Positions 1 to 8,144 are shown, counted from the first letter of the stretch. The stretch is 64,000 nt of DNA from Lachnospiraceae bacterium (GCA_910575555.1 CAJTFX010000003.1:1-64000), one strand, 5' to 3'. Notes: generated from the letters alone by a model not told the origin. A program made the numbers and translations.

Positions 1-109
1 TTTAAATTCAGGAGTGTAGTTTTGTGACATAATGAGTACCTCTTTTCTTGTGTTATTGATTATATCTCATTAGCCACTCCCGTTACAACTTTATTATAGC
101 ACTTCATAC

Positions 110-529
110 ATAACAGGAGTAACCCTCTGGTGCATAATGCCTATGTCTGTATGGATTTAGGCTGTGGCATGGCCTGTAACTTTCTGGCTGCTCCAGGCTG
201 TGTAAGGAACCCCAAAGTAAAAAACTTTGTCAGGCTGTGTAGGTTTGAAAGTTCCTGGTGCATGGGGGGGGGTTGTACAGCCATAACAGTATAACAGGAA
301 TAACAGTACTTTTATCCCTTGTGGTTTGTCCAATGTATAACAGGAGTAACCCCCTGGTGCATAATGCCCTATGTCTGTATGGATTTAAGTTGTGGCATCC
401 CCTGGAACCTTCTGGCTGCTCCAGGCTGTGAGGGAGACTCCAAAGTAAAAAACTTGTCCAGCCTGTGCAGGTTTGGAGGTTCTTGGTGTATAGGGAATTT
501 TGGGTGGCACATTAATAACAGGAGTAACA
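110..529. repeat. Imperfect direct duplication of a ~180-bp module bounded by a 15-bp motif
   Basis: The segment beginning at 110 and the one beginning at 337 align over about 190 bases with scattered substitutions and small indels. The motif ATAACAGGARTAACM begins at 110, 291, 337 and 515, so each copy is opened and closed by it (spacings 181, 46 and 178). Shared inner blocks include GGTGCATAATGCC, CTGGCTGCTCCAGGCTGTG and CAAAGTAAAAAACTT. A related inverted ACTCCCGTTA lies at 76-85. Possible roles are transposase (TnsB) binding sites at a transposon end, or a duplicated small RNA or regulatory unit. The spacing is wider than in classical Tn7 ends. Confidence 0.75.
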
Positions 530-680
530 GTGCTTTTGGTTATTGGGAATTACCCAGCAGATTTGCCATGCAGCATGCCCTCTGCAAGTAACCACAACAG
601 CACCTCCATCCATTGGGATTAATCCAAGGCTCAGCATTATGCTGTCTGGATGCACATAGCAGGCATGCCCTGCCTGGATG

Positions 681-720
681 CATAAAAACACTGCCTGGAC
701 TGATATCCTGGCAGTGTTTG
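681..720 (-). terminator. Rho-independent terminator of the tns operon
   Basis: The 10-base arms AAACACTGCC (686-695) and GGCAGTGTTT (710-719) pair perfectly around a 14-base loop. Read on the minus strand, the hairpin is followed by TTTTTATG. It lies just past the stop codon of the last minus-strand gene (733), so it probably ends the whole transposition operon. Confidence 0.75.
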
Positions 721-732
721 AAACTGTTACTT

Positions 733-1122
733 CTATATAAGGCTGTCATTCATAATGTTGTGGTTTCCTTCCCCACATAAATTCAGGGGTTCCATGCCAT
801 ATCCATAAAATTCTGCAAAATGCTCAACCTGTTTCACCAATAGTGGGGTCAATTCCCCATGTCCATGCTCATGGAAGGCTTTGTCAATCTTCAGGGACTT
901 GCCTGACCTCTTTATGGAAACCCCTGCCACAAGTGGGACCTCCTCCAAAATATTGGGTCCCAAATACAAACATCCACCTATGTATTCATGTATCTGGAGG
1001 ATTCCCTGTTCCTCCAGCCTGTCATAGACAAACATGCTGTCCCCTGCATTTATTGGTGACTCCCTCTTTCTCATTTCAGCTAATTCACTGCTTGTAATAA
1101 AATTAATGTCTCCCATTTCCAT
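733..1122 (-). CDS. Unknown protein at distal end of tns operon (129 aa)
   Basis: I do not recognise this family. The start is supported by a GGGAGG ribosome site seven bases upstream of the ATG. The protein is acidic and probably soluble, with no signal peptide or membrane segment; a His-rich stretch (HEHGHGE) lies around residue 85. It is CpG-free like its neighbours, with arginine encoded only by AGA/AGG. It is the last gene before the hairpin terminator at 681-720, so it probably belongs to the same transposon and could be cargo or an accessory factor. No function can be assigned from sequence alone. Confidence 0.6.
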   Translation of the reverse strand: MEMGDINFITSSELAEMRKRESPINAGDSMFVYDRLEEQGILQIHEYIGGCLYLGPNILEEVPLVAGVSIKRSGKSLKIDKAFHEHGHGELTPLLVKQVEHFAEFYGYGMEPLNLCGEGNHNIMNDSLI

Positions 1123-1264
1123 AATCCTCCCTTCTTAGGTTTAAACTCAACAACAACTTGCCATGCATTTCCCACATCTGGGCTGCATTCCACCACTCTC
1201 TGGGAGGATGCCCCAGCCCCTTCTGGGCCAGGCCATCCCCAAGTTTCCAAGTGCAGGGGCTGTT

Positions 1265-1531
1265 TCACCTTTTCCCATGGTAAAATTCATCCATGATTTT
1301 GTGGCAGGTTTCCAAGTCCCCAATGTCATAATGCCCATGGTTCAAAGTCTGGAGCTTCTCATTCCAGCAAGTCCACACAGCATATGTCCCATCATCTTTC
1401 TTAGCTGCCACCATATATAGGTAGGAATCTTCCTCATATCCTGATTTCCTCCTTGCCTCCACCACCTCATAAGATGGCAGATGCTCCTTAAAATACTTCT
1501 CAATATTAATAGCAGCTTCCCTAAATCCCAT
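1265..1531 (-). CDS. Unknown small protein (88 aa)
   Basis: The ATG at 1531 was chosen because GGAGGT lies five bases upstream; a longer frame reaches 1561 but has no ribosome site. The product is a small charged soluble protein with a Trp/Tyr-rich centre (YAVWTCWNEKL). It is CpG-free. About 250 bases separate it from tnsD, and an extended -10 promoter (TGCTATAAT) lies upstream on the same strand, so it may be transcribed separately with the 129-aa gene. I do not recognise the family. Such small paired genes in Tn7-like elements are often cargo, but nothing in this sequence identifies a defence or toxin motif. Confidence 0.6.
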   Translation of the reverse strand: MGFREAAINIEKYFKEHLPSYEVVEARRKSGYEEDSYLYMVAAKKDDGTYAVWTCWNEKLQTLNHGHYDIGDLETCHKIMDEFYHGKR

Positions 1532-1580
1532 GTTCCACCTCCATTCCCTGTATCTGCTCAATTTGGCTTATTCCTTATTC

Positions 1581-1589
1581 ATTATAGCA
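1581..1589 (-). promoter_or_regulatory. Extended -10 promoter upstream of the 88-aa gene
   Basis: On the minus strand the sequence reads TGCTATAAT (complement of 1581-1589), an extended -10 box, about 50 bases upstream of the ATG at 1531. No good -35 hexamer is visible at the usual distance, which is acceptable for an extended -10 promoter. Confidence 0.45.
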
Positions 1590-1780
1590 ACATTGCTTCC
1601 CCTTGGTTTTTAGAGAAAATAGCTCCCCTCCCTTTCCCAGTGTCCTTAGGGACATGGCTGGATGGGGGTTCTTTCATAATTCCATGATACCATCTTTATC
1701 CCCACAGGCTTTTTGGCAGAAAACAGCCCCCACACTGAACCTTGCCTGGGAAGTGGCAGGGGAATGGGGTTTTTATCCCT

Positions 1781-3283
1781 TCACTTGGGCAGGAGGCCCC
1801 TGATATCCTCTGCTGTCCCTTTATCAGCAAATCTCTCCAGATAAGGGAATGCTGCCTCAAAGTTATCTTTCCTAAGGTTTGTAATAACCCTCATGTCCCT
1901 CCAGTGGATATCTTCCATTCCCTTATCCCTTAACAGCAGCTTATAGGCCCAGACTGCCTCCCTTGCCCAGTAAACAGGGAACTCTTCATAATATGCTTCC
2001 ACTAATTCCCTGCACTTGGGCAGATATTGCAGCCTCCTGTCAGGCCATTCCATATGTCTTGTCACAGCATACCCAGTCACCCTCTTTGGCCTGGTTTTAC
2101 CACCACCATATATTTCATTGATGGCCTTACCCACCTCTGGCAGCATTTCTTTGTCCATCACATCCCAATCCACTGCCTGTTTCCCCAGCCTTGCAGCAGG
2201 ATAGCCCTGTAGTTTTTTCCCCTTGGTTTTGTTGGCTTCCCTCACTGTGGAAGGACTGCCACCAACCTCCCTGGCAATCCTGTGGCAGCCTAATCCTTTG
2301 GCATATAGCTGTGCTACTTTCTCATTGTATAATTCTGTCTGTGTCCTCTTTGGCAGCCTTGGGTTAGTTAATTCCCCAGGGCTGATCCCCAAAAAAAATG
2401 CTAACTGACAGATTTTATAAAAATCTGAATTCTTATTGGAAAATATATGCTGGAGCTGGTGTTTTTCTGTAATTCCCTGATATTGGGCATCCTGCTTTTC
2501 TGCATTTTCATTTGCTGTTCCCTGTAATCCCTGGTAAAAATCTTGTATGTCATCCAACAGCAGGCTAATATACATCTGCATTCCCCTGGCTGATAAATAC
2601 TTGGTCCCTTGCAGTCTTGATTTAAGGAAATCCCCCACTGGGACCCCATTTTTAAAATCAATAGGGCTTTGGAATACTTCCAGCATGTATTCTGCCAGTT
2701 GGAATCCCAGCCCATCTTCTGCCAGCTCTGGCATTGTGTCTTTTATTTCCCCCTCTGCCACATACAGCCTTGGGGACTGTTTTGCTGAGATTTCAATGGA
2801 TGTTTCTTCCAGCCTGCATTTATGCTTTGGGCAGATGCCAATATTCCTGATGGTTGCCTTTCTGTCCCAGTAAGCCTCACCATATGCCTCCCTTGACTCT
2901 GATGCACACTCAGGGCAGTATTTGATATGCCTTGCCTGCACCCCATGCTTCCCTTTGAACACTGGCAGGAGCTGGTGGGCATCCCCTCCATTTGCTGACA
3001 TTGCCCACAAAGCATTGGAAATCCTTGCATTCCCTGCAAATCTGTAGTATGGGAACATGGTATGCCCTAAGACCATTTCTTCCATTGGCATCATTTTTTG
3101 GATGATGTCTTTGGCATCCTTATTAATCCTGCTGATAAACTCCACATCTGGCCTTGTATTCTTCTTCTCCATCAAATCCCCCAGGGCAGACACATAGGCT
3201 GGATGCCCAGAGTGGGCATAGTACCTTGCAAACCAACTGTACACCAGTTCATCTGGGTAGATTTCTGGCATGAACCCAATCAT
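1781..3283 (-). CDS. tnsD: TniQ/TnsD-type target-selection protein
   Basis: This 500-residue protein has an N-terminal TniQ domain (PEIYPDELVYSWFARYYAHS) and a TniQ zinc cluster (YCPEC ... ICPKHKC, around residues 140-180). A long TnsD-like C-terminal half follows, with the typical DW..MDKEMLP block and an LPKCRELVEAYYEE-type segment. In Tn7 the TnsD protein recognises a fixed chromosomal attachment site and recruits TnsC, and the long C-terminal half suggests the same role here rather than a short CRISPR-linked TniQ. The ATG at 3283 overlaps the tnsC stop (ATGA) and has GGAGGAGG upstream; a longer frame to 3358 lies inside tnsC. The attachment site is unknown. Confidence 0.88.
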   Translation of the reverse strand: MIGFMPEIYPDELVYSWFARYYAHSGHPAYVSALGDLMEKKNTRPDVEFISRINKDAKDIIQKMMPMEEMVLGHTMFPYYRFAGNARISNALWAMSANGGDAHQLLPVFKGKHGVQARHIKYCPECASESREAYGEAYWDRKATIRNIGICPKHKCRLEETSIEISAKQSPRLYVAEGEIKDTMPELAEDGLGFQLAEYMLEVFQSPIDFKNGVPVGDFLKSRLQGTKYLSARGMQMYISLLLDDIQDFYQGLQGTANENAEKQDAQYQGITEKHQLQHIFSNKNSDFYKICQLAFFLGISPGELTNPRLPKRTQTELYNEKVAQLYAKGLGCHRIAREVGGSPSTVREANKTKGKKLQGYPAARLGKQAVDWDVMDKEMLPEVGKAINEIYGGGKTRPKRVTGYAVTRHMEWPDRRLQYLPKCRELVEAYYEEFPVYWAREAVWAYKLLLRDKGMEDIHWRDMRVITNLRKDNFEAAFPYLERFADKGTAEDIRGLLPK

Positions 3284-4524
3284 GCTGATACCTCCTCCAC
3301 TAAGACCCCTTGTTTCCTCAGCAACCCCACTGCATCCATCCCTTTGGCATCTGGGCAACTCAATATCCCTGTAATTGAATTACCTGTCTTTGGTGCTTTT
3401 TCAGCCACTTCTCTTGCCTTATGCATCCTGCCTTTCTTTGCAGCAGGAGCTGTCTGCTTCCCCTTCTTCACATCCATCTTCACAAAATCCTGAACATTTT
3501 TAAGCCTATCTTCATATGCCAACAGGATTGTTTCCCTGTCCAGCTTCTCCTTCCCTGTTAGTATTGCTATCTGCTGTGCCTCCATTATTATGGACACCAC
3601 CAGTGCCAGAATCCCCCCTGTGCATTCATATAATAATTCAATCAAATCAGGGGTAATCCTGGATGGATGGCTTACATACTGGTAGGAAAACAAGGTTTCA
3701 CAGAATTTTATAAAGTAATCACTGCAAGGCAGTGCTTTGTAGGATAAACCAACACTTCTCCTTGCAAGCTGCATTTCATTCTGGAAAAACAGCTCTGTCT
3801 CTGGCAGCCCTACCATGCAGATGGAAACCCCACTTGAATTAATGAGCTGTGTCATTGCAGACACCAGGTTCACTCCTCCCTTATTCCTGCATACATTCTG
3901 GCACTCATCTATGATAATTAAGAGAATATTGTTAAGTGCCACCTGGGAAACTGTCCCTATCAGGCTGTCAATGGATGCCCTATTTTTAACAGCCATCTGC
4001 TGATAGCCTGTACCTATAGCAATGTCCACCTGTGATAATATGGCAAGCAGCAGCCCCTTCACTGAGCAGTCATGGGGACATTGGACATTCACACAAGGGA
4101 TAATCTTTGCATATGGCTCCCTTGTTTCTATGATTTCCTCCCCACCAGACAGTGCAATAGATTTTGCCAGTGCAGTGGATTTCCCTATTCCACTTGGCCC
4201 AATGATTGAGAAACTGTCTGCCCCACCTAAGACAGAATGGTAACTCAGCCCCTGCAACCTCCTGTGGTTCTGGTTCCCCTGCATGACAGTATCCCTGGTC
4301 TGCTTTTTCTTCAAGGAATGCAGCATGGAAAGATAAATCTTGCTGTATATCTCATAACTCATTTGTGATGGTAAATATACATCTGCCACATCATTCAGGG
4401 CCACAAGCCTTGCCCCTGCATCAGCCTTACATATTTCTGGGTCATAAGCTGGCAGGGACAGCATTGCATCTGCCAGTTCCTTCCCCATCATCATTTTTGG
4501 CATCTTCCCCATTAAATTTTCCAC
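3280..4524 (-). CDS. tnsC: TnsC/TniB-type AAA+ transposition regulator
   Basis: This 414-residue ATPase has a clear Walker A motif (GPSGIGKST, residues 109-117) and Walker B motif (LLIIIDECQN, residues 201-210). It is followed by a sensor region typical of TniB/TnsC. In Tn7-like systems TnsC polymerises on target DNA and relays target choice from TnsD to the TnsA/TnsB transposase. A Lys-rich C-terminal tail from about residue 345 could contact DNA or partner proteins. It starts six bases after tnsB and overlaps tnsD by four bases, indicating translational coupling. It is CpG-free. Confidence 0.92.
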   Translation of the reverse strand: MENLMGKMPKMMMGKELADAMLSLPAYDPEICKADAGARLVALNDVADVYLPSQMSYEIYSKIYLSMLHSLKKKQTRDTVMQGNQNHRRLQGLSYHSVLGGADSFSIIGPSGIGKSTALAKSIALSGGEEIIETREPYAKIIPCVNVQCPHDCSVKGLLLAILSQVDIAIGTGYQQMAVKNRASIDSLIGTVSQVALNNILLIIIDECQNVCRNKGGVNLVSAMTQLINSSGVSICMVGLPETELFFQNEMQLARRSVGLSYKALPCSDYFIKFCETLFSYQYVSHPSRITPDLIELLYECTGGILALVVSIIMEAQQIAILTGKEKLDRETILLAYEDRLKNVQDFVKMDVKKGKQTAPAAKKGRMHKAREVAEKAPKTGNSITGILSCPDAKGMDAVGLLRKQGVLVEEVSA

Positions 4525-4530
4525 TCTATC

Positions 4531-6363
4531 CTAAACCTCCTCCACAACTTCAATAAAATCTTTGTGCCTCTCCTTCACAGCTCTTTTCCTTGTCTTCCTC
4601 ACATCTTTCAGGTTGACATCATCACTTTTTTCTTTGCCATTCACAATCTTTTCAATGTGTGATGCCAAATCTACCCTGCCTTGCAGGTTCTGGTGGATTG
4701 CTTTGTCCACTATGGATTTCTGTGCATCCTGCATCCCCTTTATCTCCCCAAACCCTTTCCCTTGAAATCTGGACTCAATTAGGCTAAATTCAATGAACTT
4801 TCCATCTTCCAGTAAGTATACCTTGTCAGCAGATTCTGGGTTATATGCTGACACAGCCTCCCCACCAGCCAGATAATTTTCAGTAAAATCCTTTTCCTTG
4901 GAATCATATCTCAGCCCCATTACAAGTAATCCTCTTCTTGTAAATCTCCCTTTAATTCTTGGCAGCAGTGTCAATATCAGCTCCCTTGGTGTAACATCAA
5001 TCAGGTTGCATCCATCCTGTTTCTTACCCCATTCAAAAATACTGTTTGGGTATGGCTTCACCTGTGCAGCCAGCATATCCTCTGTATATGGGTAGTCCTC
5101 CAAAATCCTCTGGCAGTTGTGGTATAGGATAGAGTGAATGACTACTTTCTCATAATCCTCTATGGTGAGCTTTGCACCTTTCCTATAGTCTGGAGCAAGC
5201 CTCTTCCCTGCATCCCTGTCCACATACCCATAATCCATCAGATAGGGTTTTGCTGAGCCTTGTAACAATTGGAAACTTCTTTCTACAATTGACTTTAATT
5301 CAGGTCTTAATGCAGGGAGATTTATTAATGTCACTCCAAGTTCTGTGATCTGTGAAAATGTTGAAGACTTATATTCACTGCCCATATCTGACACAATCAC
5401 AGATGGCATCCTGTCAGAATCCCATTGTTTTCTTTCAATAAAAATCCCAAACTTCCTGCACCATTCCACCTTATCTGCTATCACATTCAACATCAAGTTT
5501 CTAAGAGAATAAGTGCCCCCTTCCCATGTGAGTGAGTATCCCATGACAAACCCATTGGAAAAAGAATCTGTGAGGATTGTCAGCACAGGCCTCCCAACCA
5601 GGTTCCCTGCACCATCCACCAGATAGATGTCACAGATGGTCGCATCCACCATCCCTGTTCCTACATTTGGGGAAAATTCCTGTACACCATCACCCAATAA
5701 AGGCCTGTGATTTCTTTGATAGTCTTTGATCCCATTCCTTGAAATCAATGCATTCTGCATGGTTTTATACTTGCTGTAAAAATACCTGAACTGGTTGTAT
5801 GTTGGGTATTCAGAAACCAGCTTTCCCTCCCCATCACAATATTTCTCTTTGAGCATGTAGGTGTATGCTGTCTTCAGGCTGTTCTTATGCCTTGTAAAAT
5901 AGAACTTGTTCAAGGCCCACCTGAAATTCTTTTCATCCTTTGTCAGCCCCCTTTCTGGGACAGCCCTTTTCTTAGGGATAAGGGCAGATATTGACTGATA
6001 CACCAGGTACTGGCACAGGTATTTCCTCACTGTCTGCACAGAAATCCCATACAGCCCAGCAACTTTCCTTATAACAGTTGCCCTCATGTTATCATCCCCA
6101 AGGAATGGCAATATCCCAGCAACAACAGTGAACCTTTGATGTGCCATGCTTTTTTCCTTTGGTTTTAAATCCCTTCCCTCTTCCCTCCCTGTTTCTTCCC
6201 CCAGTTCCTCTTCAGGGCATATCTCATGCCCTCTAATTTCATCAAGCTCATACCACTTTGGCATTGTCTTCTTGATACAGTCAATGAGCAATATACTATC
6301 TTCCTCTACAACCAGAACCCTGTATATCACCCCATCCCATTTAATCAACTGGTTTTTCTCCAC
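4531..6363 (-). CDS. tnsB: TnsB-type DDE transposase
   Basis: This 610-residue protein has an N-terminal helix-turn-helix region (about residues 85-140, IRKVAGLYGISVQTVRKYL) and an RNase H-fold integrase core. The core carries D240 (MVDATICD), D326 (VIVSDMGSEY) and E361 (ELKSIVERSF), the expected DDE triad with the GSEYKS motif of Tn7-like TnsB/TniA enzymes. A C-terminal beta-barrel and a charged tail follow; in TnsB the tail contacts TnsC. TnsB binds the transposon ends and makes the 3' cuts and joins. It is preceded by the SprT-like gene (gap 15 bases) and followed by tnsC (gap 6). Confidence 0.93.
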   Translation of the reverse strand: MEKNQLIKWDGVIYRVLVVEEDSILLIDCIKKTMPKWYELDEIRGHEICPEEELGEETGREEGRDLKPKEKSMAHQRFTVVAGILPFLGDDNMRATVIRKVAGLYGISVQTVRKYLCQYLVYQSISALIPKKRAVPERGLTKDEKNFRWALNKFYFTRHKNSLKTAYTYMLKEKYCDGEGKLVSEYPTYNQFRYFYSKYKTMQNALISRNGIKDYQRNHRPLLGDGVQEFSPNVGTGMVDATICDIYLVDGAGNLVGRPVLTILTDSFSNGFVMGYSLTWEGGTYSLRNLMLNVIADKVEWCRKFGIFIERKQWDSDRMPSVIVSDMGSEYKSSTFSQITELGVTLINLPALRPELKSIVERSFQLLQGSAKPYLMDYGYVDRDAGKRLAPDYRKGAKLTIEDYEKVVIHSILYHNCQRILEDYPYTEDMLAAQVKPYPNSIFEWGKKQDGCNLIDVTPRELILTLLPRIKGRFTRRGLLVMGLRYDSKEKDFTENYLAGGEAVSAYNPESADKVYLLEDGKFIEFSLIESRFQGKGFGEIKGMQDAQKSIVDKAIHQNLQGRVDLASHIEKIVNGKEKSDDVNLKDVRKTRKRAVKERHKDFIEVVEEV

Positions 6364-6378
6364 ACCAATCCTCCCAAA

Positions 6379-6861
6379 CTAATTCACTTTGTCCATCCAC
6401 TTGTTACAGAACACACATTTACAGTCATGCCTGTCCCTTCTTCTTGACTTAAAGGTACTCCCACAGTCCCTGCACACATGCCTTTGTGGGGCTGGCTTCC
6501 CCTTATAGGGGGCAGGACTGCCATCCCTGCCTCCTAACAGGGAATACCCATAGGCATCACCCATCATCCTGGCATACTTCACCCATTTTCCCCCATGCCC
6601 TTGGCATCTGTGGCAGGCATGGAACAGACCCTGGATGACAGCCTCTTTCAGCTCCCTGATGGGGCATCCCCCATGCAGCAGGCCTTCCCTGACAACAATG
6701 GCAAACCCATAACAGTTAGGGTCATTACATAGCCAAAGGCATCCCTCTATATGCCCTGCCTCCTTTTCAGCAACCCTGCCTTCCTGGACTGGGATGCCTG
6801 CTTCCTTCATTTCCCTTACACATAGCAAAAAAACCTTGCTTAAGTCATACATCCCCACCAT
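6379..6861 (-). CDS. SprT-like zinc protein with degenerate active site
   Basis: This 160-residue protein matches the layout of SprT/Spartan-like zinc metallopeptidases. A pro-domain (about 36-65) leads into the block LKEAVIQGLFHACHRCQGHG (71-90), then W93, AYGYSL (103-108) and a C-terminal zinc ribbon (C130/C133 and C149/C152 with RRRDRH). In the family the block reads HExxH followed by Hxxx. Here the first His is Gln77 and the catalytic Glu is Gly78, while His81 and His89 remain, so protease activity is unlikely. The gene overlaps tnsA by 17 bases and precedes tnsB by 15, inside the transposase operon. The start at 6861 follows GAGAAGGGGG; ATG 6852 is possible. The role, perhaps DNA binding, is inferred. 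Confidence 0.7.
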   Translation of the reverse strand: MVGMYDLSKVFLLCVREMKEAGIPVQEGRVAEKEAGHIEGCLWLCNDPNCYGFAIVVREGLLHGGCPIRELKEAVIQGLFHACHRCQGHGGKWVKYARMMGDAYGYSLLGGRDGSPAPYKGKPAPQRHVCRDCGSTFKSRRRDRHDCKCVFCNKWMDKVN

Positions 6862-7210
6862 CCCCCTTCTCCACAACAATCCCCCAGTCCAAAACCCCTC
6901 TTTTTCCCCAATATTCCCTGGATGCATCCAGCAGCTTGGCAGTCATTGGCTTTGTCAGATGTTTCCTAAACACACATTCCCTTACCATCAGCTCCCCATC
7001 CACTTTCACTGCCACAAAATCTGAGCAGTATTCCCCCAGTTCCAGCCCCTCCAGCAGCACCTGGCATCTGAACTCTTTCACATCAGGGTTCCCCTCCAGC
7101 CTGTCAGCATACCTGGACTCAATGCCATTAAAAGTCTTAGCCACACCATCAGCACACTTGCCCATGCTTCTCTTCTCACACCTGCTGCCCTTATAATTTT
7201 TCTTCTTCAT
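6845..7210 (-). CDS. tnsA: TnsA-like endonuclease, short and atypical
   Basis: The product (121 aa from the ATG at 7210, AGGA nine bases upstream) resembles the catalytic half of TnsA. E31 is in NGIESRYADRL, D64 is in YCSDFVAVKVDGEL, E79 sits at the QxK/ExK position, and the tail KLLDASREYWGKRGVLDWGIV resembles the family's KLxxeRxYWxxxGI block. TnsA cuts the 5' ends of the transposon, so that TnsA+TnsB gives cut-and-paste movement. Two oddities stand out: the catalytic Lys of ExK is Val81 (nearest Lys84), and the C-terminal TnsC-contact domain of Tn7 TnsA is absent. It is first in the operon. Identification rests on motif order and position beside tnsB. Confidence 0.68.
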   Translation of the reverse strand: MKKKNYKGSRCEKRSMGKCADGVAKTFNGIESRYADRLEGNPDVKEFRCQVLLEGLELGEYCSDFVAVKVDGELMVRECVFRKHLTKPMTAKLLDASREYWGKRGVLDWGIVVEKGDGGDV

Positions 7211-7370
7211 TCCCACCATCCTTTCTTCAGGCCCTTGCCCTATGTGGATTCTATCATGAAAATTTTCCAAGCTTTCCTGCAAAAAACTAATGGGGGTTCT
7301 TCTTTGGGACAGGGGGAAGGGAGGGGCTAAGGAATAAAAAAAGGGGTGGAAGGTATTTTTAACCACTCAG

Positions 7371-7398
7371 TTGACAGCATTCGACAAAATGGTATACT
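7371..7398 (+). promoter_or_regulatory. Sigma-70-type promoter for the lepB gene
   Basis: TTGACA (7371-7376) and TATACT (7393-7398) are separated by 16 bases and point at the signal peptidase gene 55 bases downstream. The minus-strand tnsA promoter must lie in the same 240-base interval, so the two operons share a control region. Confidence 0.7.
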
Positions 7399-7452
7399 TA
7401 TGGTTGGGAAAGAAAAATTCCTATAAAGAATGGAAGAAAGAAGAAGAAAGCC

Positions 7453-7983
7453 ATGGATAAATTCCAGAAAAAATGCTGCATATTTTTGTTATGCTATGCC
7501 ATGCTCTGTGCTGTCATTTCATTCCTTTTCCATACAGTGTGGATGTTAAATTACATCCCTTCTGAAAGCATGGAAAACACCCTCAGGGAAGGTGATTTTG
7601 TCATTGCATCAAGGCTAGAGACTGGTGGGGAAGATATAAAAAGGTATGACATCCTTATTTTTGTGCCACCAGACAATCCAGAGGAAATTTACATTAAAAG
7701 GGTCATTGGCCTGCCTGGGGAAACCATTGAGGTGTTTGATGGTGAAGTTTATGCTGATGATGTAAAATTAGACAGCTCCTTCATAAAGGAGCCACAGGAT
7801 GGGGATGGGGATGGCAGCTTTATTGTACCTACAGGGCACTACTTTTTCCTTGGGGACAACAGGAACCACTCCTATGACAGCAGGTACTGGATGGATGAAT
7901 ATGTCCCCCTGGAGAATATAGTGGCTAAGGCAACACACATTATTTTCCCCTTTCAGCACAGGAGAAAACTTTCTGAAGACTGA
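7453..7983 (+). CDS. lepB: Type I signal peptidase
   Basis: This 176-residue SipS-type peptidase has one N-terminal membrane segment (about 9-31). It carries the catalytic serine motif PSESM (Ser39), the catalytic lysine block IKRVIGLPGE (Lys82) and the GDNRNHSYDSR box near residue 135. It removes signal peptides from exported proteins on the outer face of the membrane. The gene is CpG-free, transcribed away from the tns operon and followed by a strong terminator and a secreted fibronectin-III protein. It may therefore be a dedicated peptidase for that protein, but this pairing is an inference. The ribosome site (AGAAGAAAG) is weak. Confidence 0.92.
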   Translation: MDKFQKKCCIFLLCYAMLCAVISFLFHTVWMLNYIPSESMENTLREGDFVIASRLETGGEDIKRYDILIFVPPDNPEEIYIKRVIGLPGETIEVFDGEVYADDVKLDSSFIKEPQDGDGDGSFIVPTGHYFFLGDNRNHSYDSRYWMDEYVPLENIVAKATHIIFPFQHRRKLSED

Positions 7984-8012
7984 AAGCCATCCCCTAAAAG
8001 TTCCTGTCCCAT

Positions 8013-8088
8013 AAAAAAAAGCTGCACCACCACCCCCATGATAGAAAGGGTCATAGATGGGGAAGTGGAGGATGCAGCTTTTTTTGTA
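8013..8088 (+). terminator. Long hairpin terminator after lepB
   Basis: AAAAAAAAGCTGCA (8013-8026) pairs with TGCAGCTTTTTTT (8073-8085). Inner CCAC/CCCC blocks pair with GGGG/GTGG, making a stem of about 28 bp that ends in a T run. It would work on both strands. Confidence 0.8.
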
Positions 8089-8144
8089 TATGTAATTATA
8101 TAAAATTCCCATTCTCTTGATAAATCCCTTATCTTCTCTGTTTG

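Larger units (their letters stand above)
1..732. other. Non-coding end region of the CpG-poor island
   Basis: No convincing gene is visible here: the short open frames lack ribosome sites. It contains the duplicated module (110 to about 530), a run of short repeats around 640-700 and the operon terminator at 681-720. It is downstream of the minus-strand tns operon, the place where one transposon end would be expected in a Tn7-like element, but I cannot place a TGT...ACA terminus or a 5-bp target duplication. Only one CG dinucleotide (81-82) was seen. Confidence 0.5.

Noticed and set aside
110-530. CRISPR-like array from the four ATAACAGGARTAAC motifs
   Set aside because: Spacing is 181, 46 and 178 bases, the intervening sequences are copies of each other and not unique spacers, and no Cas gene is present.
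319-591. Small plus-strand frame in the repeat region
   Set aside because: No ribosome site, and the frame is not preserved between the two repeat copies.
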